From Ruminococcus sp. (GTDB lineage Bacteria; Bacillota; Clostridia; Oscillospirales; Ruminococcaceae), in NCBI RefSeq assembly GCF_017464355.1, contig NZ_JAFUAG010000003.1:98692-162691 (forward strand): 64,000 nt of DNA, in the 5' to 3' direction. The position numbers and the translations under genes were made by a program. The first letter of the stretch is position 1. Each line of letters begins with the position of its first letter. Below the pieces are notes generated by a model that searched no databases, was not told the DNA's origin, and saw nothing but the letters and a program-made list of their open reading frames with translations. Below, piece after piece: positions 61,777 through 64,000 of this stretch.

Positions 61777-62361
61777 ATGAAAGTCACCGAGAATGAGCGT
61801 AAGGTCTTTGAATTCATAAAGTCGAGAGTTGAGGAGGGCTATCCTCCCACTGTCAGGGAGATATGCTCCCACTTCGGGTTCAAGTCTACGTCCACAGCCC
61901 ACAGGTATATCAAGACCCTGACCAACAAGGGCTTCCTTGAAAAGGGCGATAACCAGAACCGCGCTATCAGGCTGGTGGGCGGCGGCGGTATGCTTATCCC
62001 GCTGGTGGGCACCGTGACCGCAGGTACACCCATAACCGCTATCGAGTATGTCAGTGAGTATATCAGCTTCCAGCCCGCCCGCAATTATTCAGGCCCCCTG
62101 TTCGCCCTTAAGGTCAGGGGCGAGTCTATGATAAATGCGGCTATCCTTGACGGTGATATGGTGGTGGTCGAGCAGACCCCCTATGCCGAAAACGGCGATA
62201 TAGTCGTGGCTATGGTGGACGGCAGCGACGCCACGGTAAAAACATTCTATAAAGAGGACGGACATTTCCGCCTGCAGCCCGAAAATGATACCATGGATCC
62301 CATTATAGTAGACAGCGTGGATATCCTGGGCAGGGTAGTGGGCATCATAAGATATATCTGA
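61777..62361 (+). CDS. lexA: SOS repressor LexA
   Basis: Represses DNA-damage genes and cleaves itself when RecA is activated. The winged helix is GYPPTVREICSHFGFKSTST followed by AHRYIKTLTNKGFLEKG. The scissile Ala82-Gly83 bond is in TVTAGTPI. Catalytic Ser117 is in RGESMINAAILDGD and Lys155 in DATVKTFYKED. Length 194 is normal. No clear LexA box was seen in the short gap after murC. Confidence 0.96.
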   Translation: MKVTENERKVFEFIKSRVEEGYPPTVREICSHFGFKSTSTAHRYIKTLTNKGFLEKGDNQNRAIRLVGGGGMLIPLVGTVTAGTPITAIEYVSEYISFQPARNYSGPLFALKVRGESMINAAILDGDMVVVEQTPYAENGDIVVAMVDGSDATVKTFYKEDGHFRLQPENDTMDPIIVDSVDILGRVVGIIRYI

Positions 62362-62392
62362 CAGATAAAGACATGAAAGGAAAGGTATCAAC

Positions 62393-63175
62393 ATGAATAT
62401 CACTTGCAGATTTTGCGGCGCAAGCGTTGACAGCTCAGCTAAGATATGCCCCGGCTGCGGCAAGGTAATGCCGTCGTTCAGAGGGTCTGAGCTTAAGAAC
62501 CGGAGCAGCTTTTCAAATCAGGACGAACGCGACGGCCTGACCCAGAGCCGTACCCGCGCCCAGACTCCTTATGCAGCCAACCGTTCAGGCAGACAAATGG
62601 ACAAGCTTGACGAAAACTACGGCACCGACAAGGCCAGAAAGGAACACCTCCCCGATAACTATGACCCCAAGAAGGATCTCAAAGGCTCCCGCTATTCTTC
62701 CCCTACAGGCAGCGGCAAGCAGGCAAACCGCAGCTTCATAGGCCCCGGGCTCTCCTATGTGATAAAGTTCATCATCATAATCATAGTCGGCCTGCTGCTC
62801 TACGCAGTGGGAAGAGTCTTCCTCGTTACCCGTGCAAGCTACGATTTCAAGCTTGATGAGAGCATCACCCTCGAAAGCAAGAACTACGGCGAAGCCTTCG
62901 ATAACTTCTTCACCGATAAGCGCTGGTGGTTCGATTTCAGCAAGAATAAGGTGACGTTCAAGGGTACTTCCCCCGAGGGCGAAAAATACGAAATGGTCTT
63001 CGGCAGAACAGACGACGGCCAGACCGCAGTAAAAGAACTGCGTGTGGACGGCAGGAAGATATCCAACGATAAAAATAATATCATGGATAATTACATACTC
63101 GGCACCTTCATGGTGCAGAAGGAGATAAAGCACGCCACCGCCCTTGGCAAAGGCGTCGATGCCGACAAGATATAA
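62393..63175 (+). CDS. Zinc-ribbon membrane protein of unknown function
   Basis: A 260-residue protein. The N-terminal zinc ribbon is CRFCGASVDSSAKICPGCGK. A polar Ser/Arg/Gln-rich linker covers about 30-115, a single membrane helix about 121-142 (YVIKFIIIIIVGLLLYAVG), and an extracytoplasmic domain starts at ASYDFKLDESITLES. It lies 31 bases after lexA. This architecture is frequent in Firmicutes, but no specific role is known to me. Confidence 0.75.
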   Translation: MNITCRFCGASVDSSAKICPGCGKVMPSFRGSELKNRSSFSNQDERDGLTQSRTRAQTPYAANRSGRQMDKLDENYGTDKARKEHLPDNYDPKKDLKGSRYSSPTGSGKQANRSFIGPGLSYVIKFIIIIIVGLLLYAVGRVFLVTRASYDFKLDESITLESKNYGEAFDNFFTDKRWWFDFSKNKVTFKGTSPEGEKYEMVFGRTDDGQTAVKELRVDGRKISNDKNNIMDNYILGTFMVQKEIKHATALGKGVDADKI

Positions 63176-63181
63176 ACAGCC

Positions 63182-63217
63182 ATACCCCGAGGCTTCCCGC
63201 TTCGGGGTATTTTTTGT
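63182..63217 (+). terminator. Terminator after the murC-lexA unit
   Basis: TACCCCGA...TTCGGGGTA stem followed by six T. Confidence 0.9.
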
Positions 63218-63226
63218 CCGCAGGTA

Positions 63227-63255
63227 TTGCAAAACCAAAGGATATGTGCTATAGT
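63227..63255 (+). promoter_or_regulatory. Candidate promoter of a non-coding transcript
   Basis: TTGCAA at 63,227-63,232 and TATAGT at 63,250-63,255, 17-base spacer. No gene follows before the terminator at 63,503. Confidence 0.5.
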
Positions 63256-63261
63256 ATCTCC

Positions 63262-63548
63262 ACTTTATCGCCAATTATCGTCATTTATCGCTGAGTGTTA
63301 CCAAATCACCGTAAAATCGGCATTTTCGAGGGTGGAAACGGAGAAAACGGCGTAACTGCGCTGTTTCGGAAAAATCATCAAAATGAAGATTTTTGGTAGA
63401 AAATCTGGTAGAAGTCTACCACCGACAATGTTGGTAGAAAGTTGGTAGAAACCCGAAAAAGACGGTAGATAGCCTGTTGACAAAGAAAACTGAATCATGG
63501 ATATAGCGGACGGTGTTTCATACAAGTGAAGCGCTGTCCGCTATTTTT
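63262..63548 (+). ncRNA. Possible untranslated RNA of about 285 bases
   Basis: Bounded by the promoter above and the hairpin ending in five T at 63,548. Internal GGTAGA/TCTACC segments could pair. It may equally be the leftover leader of an integrated element. No known RNA family recognised. Confidence 0.3.
63503..63548 (+). terminator. Terminator-like hairpin 1 in the junction region
   Basis: ATAGCGGAC pairs with GTCCGCTAT within an 18-bp stem that includes G-T pairs, loop TACAAG, then TTTTTA. Confidence 0.8.
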
Positions 63549-63574
63549 ATGTCCAAAATTTAATATTGCACATC

Positions 63575-63622
63575 GCTTCTCACTGAGCCTGTATGCAAAC
63601 AGGACGATGAGGAGCTTTTTTA
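63575..63622 (+). terminator. Terminator-like hairpin 2 upstream of the SNF2-like frame
   Basis: Outer arms GCTTCTCA / TGAGGAGC and an inner CCTGT / ACAGG stem, followed by six T. Confidence 0.75.
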
Positions 63623-63655
63623 TTTTCAGACGAAATTTGTCAAGGAGGTCTTTCT

Positions 63656-64000
63656 ATGCCAAACCCTATCGAAGTACCTGACGGCTTGGGCGATACAAAG
63701 GAAAAGCGTGTAATTGACGATGATGCTACCCGTGTAGTACAGAATAAAGCCGATAAAATCCGCAAGGCATTCAAGGAGTGGATTTTCAAAGATCCGACTC
63801 GCCGTGAAGCTATCGTGCAGAGGTACAATGAGCTGTTCAATTCTGTCCGTCCTCGTGAGTATGACGGCAGCGCTCTTTCTTTCCCGATGATGACGGCTGA
63901 TATTAAGCTCCACGATCATCAGAAAAATGCTATCGCTCACGCTATGTTTGGCGGTAATACCTTGTTTGCACATAGTGTGGGTGCAGGCAAGACCTTTGAA
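63656..64000 (+). CDS. SNF2-type helicase region of an integrative-element protein, 3' end beyond the window
   Basis: The 115 codons visible encode a segment ending in LHDHQKNAIAHAMFGGNTLFAHSVGAGKTFE, whose GAGKT is helicase motif I. It is preceded by FNSVRPREYDGSALSFP. In the large methyltransferase-helicase proteins of gut conjugative elements this segment lies deep inside the chain. Here it starts with its own ATG after AAGGAGG, so it is either a rearranged, shortened version or a remnant. The frame is open upstream only to 63,611. Full extent and activity cannot be judged. Confidence 0.7.
   Translation, partial: MPNPIEVPDGLGDTKEKRVIDDDATRVVQNKADKIRKAFKEWIFKDPTRREAIVQRYNELFNSVRPREYDGSALSFPMMTADIKLHDHQKNAIAHAMFGGNTLFAHSVGAGKTFE

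Larger units (their letters stand above)
63176..63655. other. Non-coding junction region before the SNF2-like fragment
   Basis: Contains, in order, the murC-lexA terminator, a promoter (63,227-63,255) and closely spaced TTATCG motifs (63,270-63,292). Five GGTAGA copies with one inverted copy follow (63,395-63,468), then two further terminator hairpins (63,503 and 63,575). No ORF is supported. This marks the border with what looks like element-derived DNA. Confidence 0.6.

Noticed and set aside
63298-63525. Minus-strand 75-codon frame in the junction region
   Set aside because: No RBS or recognisable protein pattern; it overlaps the GGTAGA repeats and a terminator hairpin.

Overview
The window is about 54-55% GC chromosomal DNA from a low-GC-lineage Firmicute of the Clostridia, most probably a Ruminococcus-like member of the Oscillospiraceae. 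The gene order dprA-topA-trmFO, plsX-rnc-(radical SAM)-smc-ftsY, yhbY-nadD-yqeK-rsfS-leuS, the AddAB pair in place of RecBCD, SpoVG, a lipoprotein-rich gene set and TTGACA-17-TATAAT promoters all fit. The genus is inferred from protein style only.

Region 1 (1-28,025, nearly all plus strand) is housekeeping: an RNA methyltransferase cut by the window edge, dprA, topA, trmFO, two lipoproteins, plsX, rnc, a radical SAM protein with an apparent frameshift, smc, ftsY, rdgB, a deaminase, yhbY, nadD, yqeK, rsfS, leuS, a large lipoprotein, rpsU, yqeG, an acetyltransferase broken by an in-frame TAG, an endonuclease IV-like protein, a second radical SAM protein and thrB. A 320-bp nested palindrome closes the region.

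Region 2 (28,358-40,637, minus strand) holds addB-addA and a probable six-gene operon: two PH-domain membrane proteins, two unknown proteins, an orphan CheA with a duplicated P2-like segment, and CheW.

Region 3 (40,834-55,777) is the most interesting part. It is a nitrogenase-like system embedded in sulfur amino acid genes: metA (with Glu111, the acetyl-CoA-type residue), two NifX-family proteins, NifK-like and NifD-like subunits, NifH, a NifB-like radical SAM protein, a cysteine synthase/MccA-like enzyme, a cystathionine gamma-synthase/lyase-like enzyme, a LacI-family regulator, an O-acetylhomoserine sulfhydrylase (metY) and a LysR regulator. There is no nifE, nifN, nifV, nifU or nifS. The NifD-like protein keeps P-cluster and cofactor ligands but differs around the NifD Gln191/His195 site. 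The layout resembles the methylthio-alkane reductase (MarBHDK) systems that release methanethiol for methionine synthesis. I therefore infer salvage of sulfur from organic methyl-thio compounds rather than nitrogen fixation: MetA makes O-acetylhomoserine, MetY captures the thiol, and the MccA/MccB-like pair links homocysteine and cysteine. Two sets of three LacI-type palindromes stand at matching distances from the promoters of the two sulfur operons, and a different palindrome (AATACCA-N4-TGGTATT) is repeated before nifH.

Region 4 (55,860-64,000) has a heterodimeric ABC exporter, spoVG with a truncated duplicate of its 5' end, murC, lexA and a zinc-ribbon membrane protein. The last 400 bases look like the edge of an integrative element: tandem terminators, GGTAGA repeats and the start of a SNF2-helicase-like frame that runs off the window.
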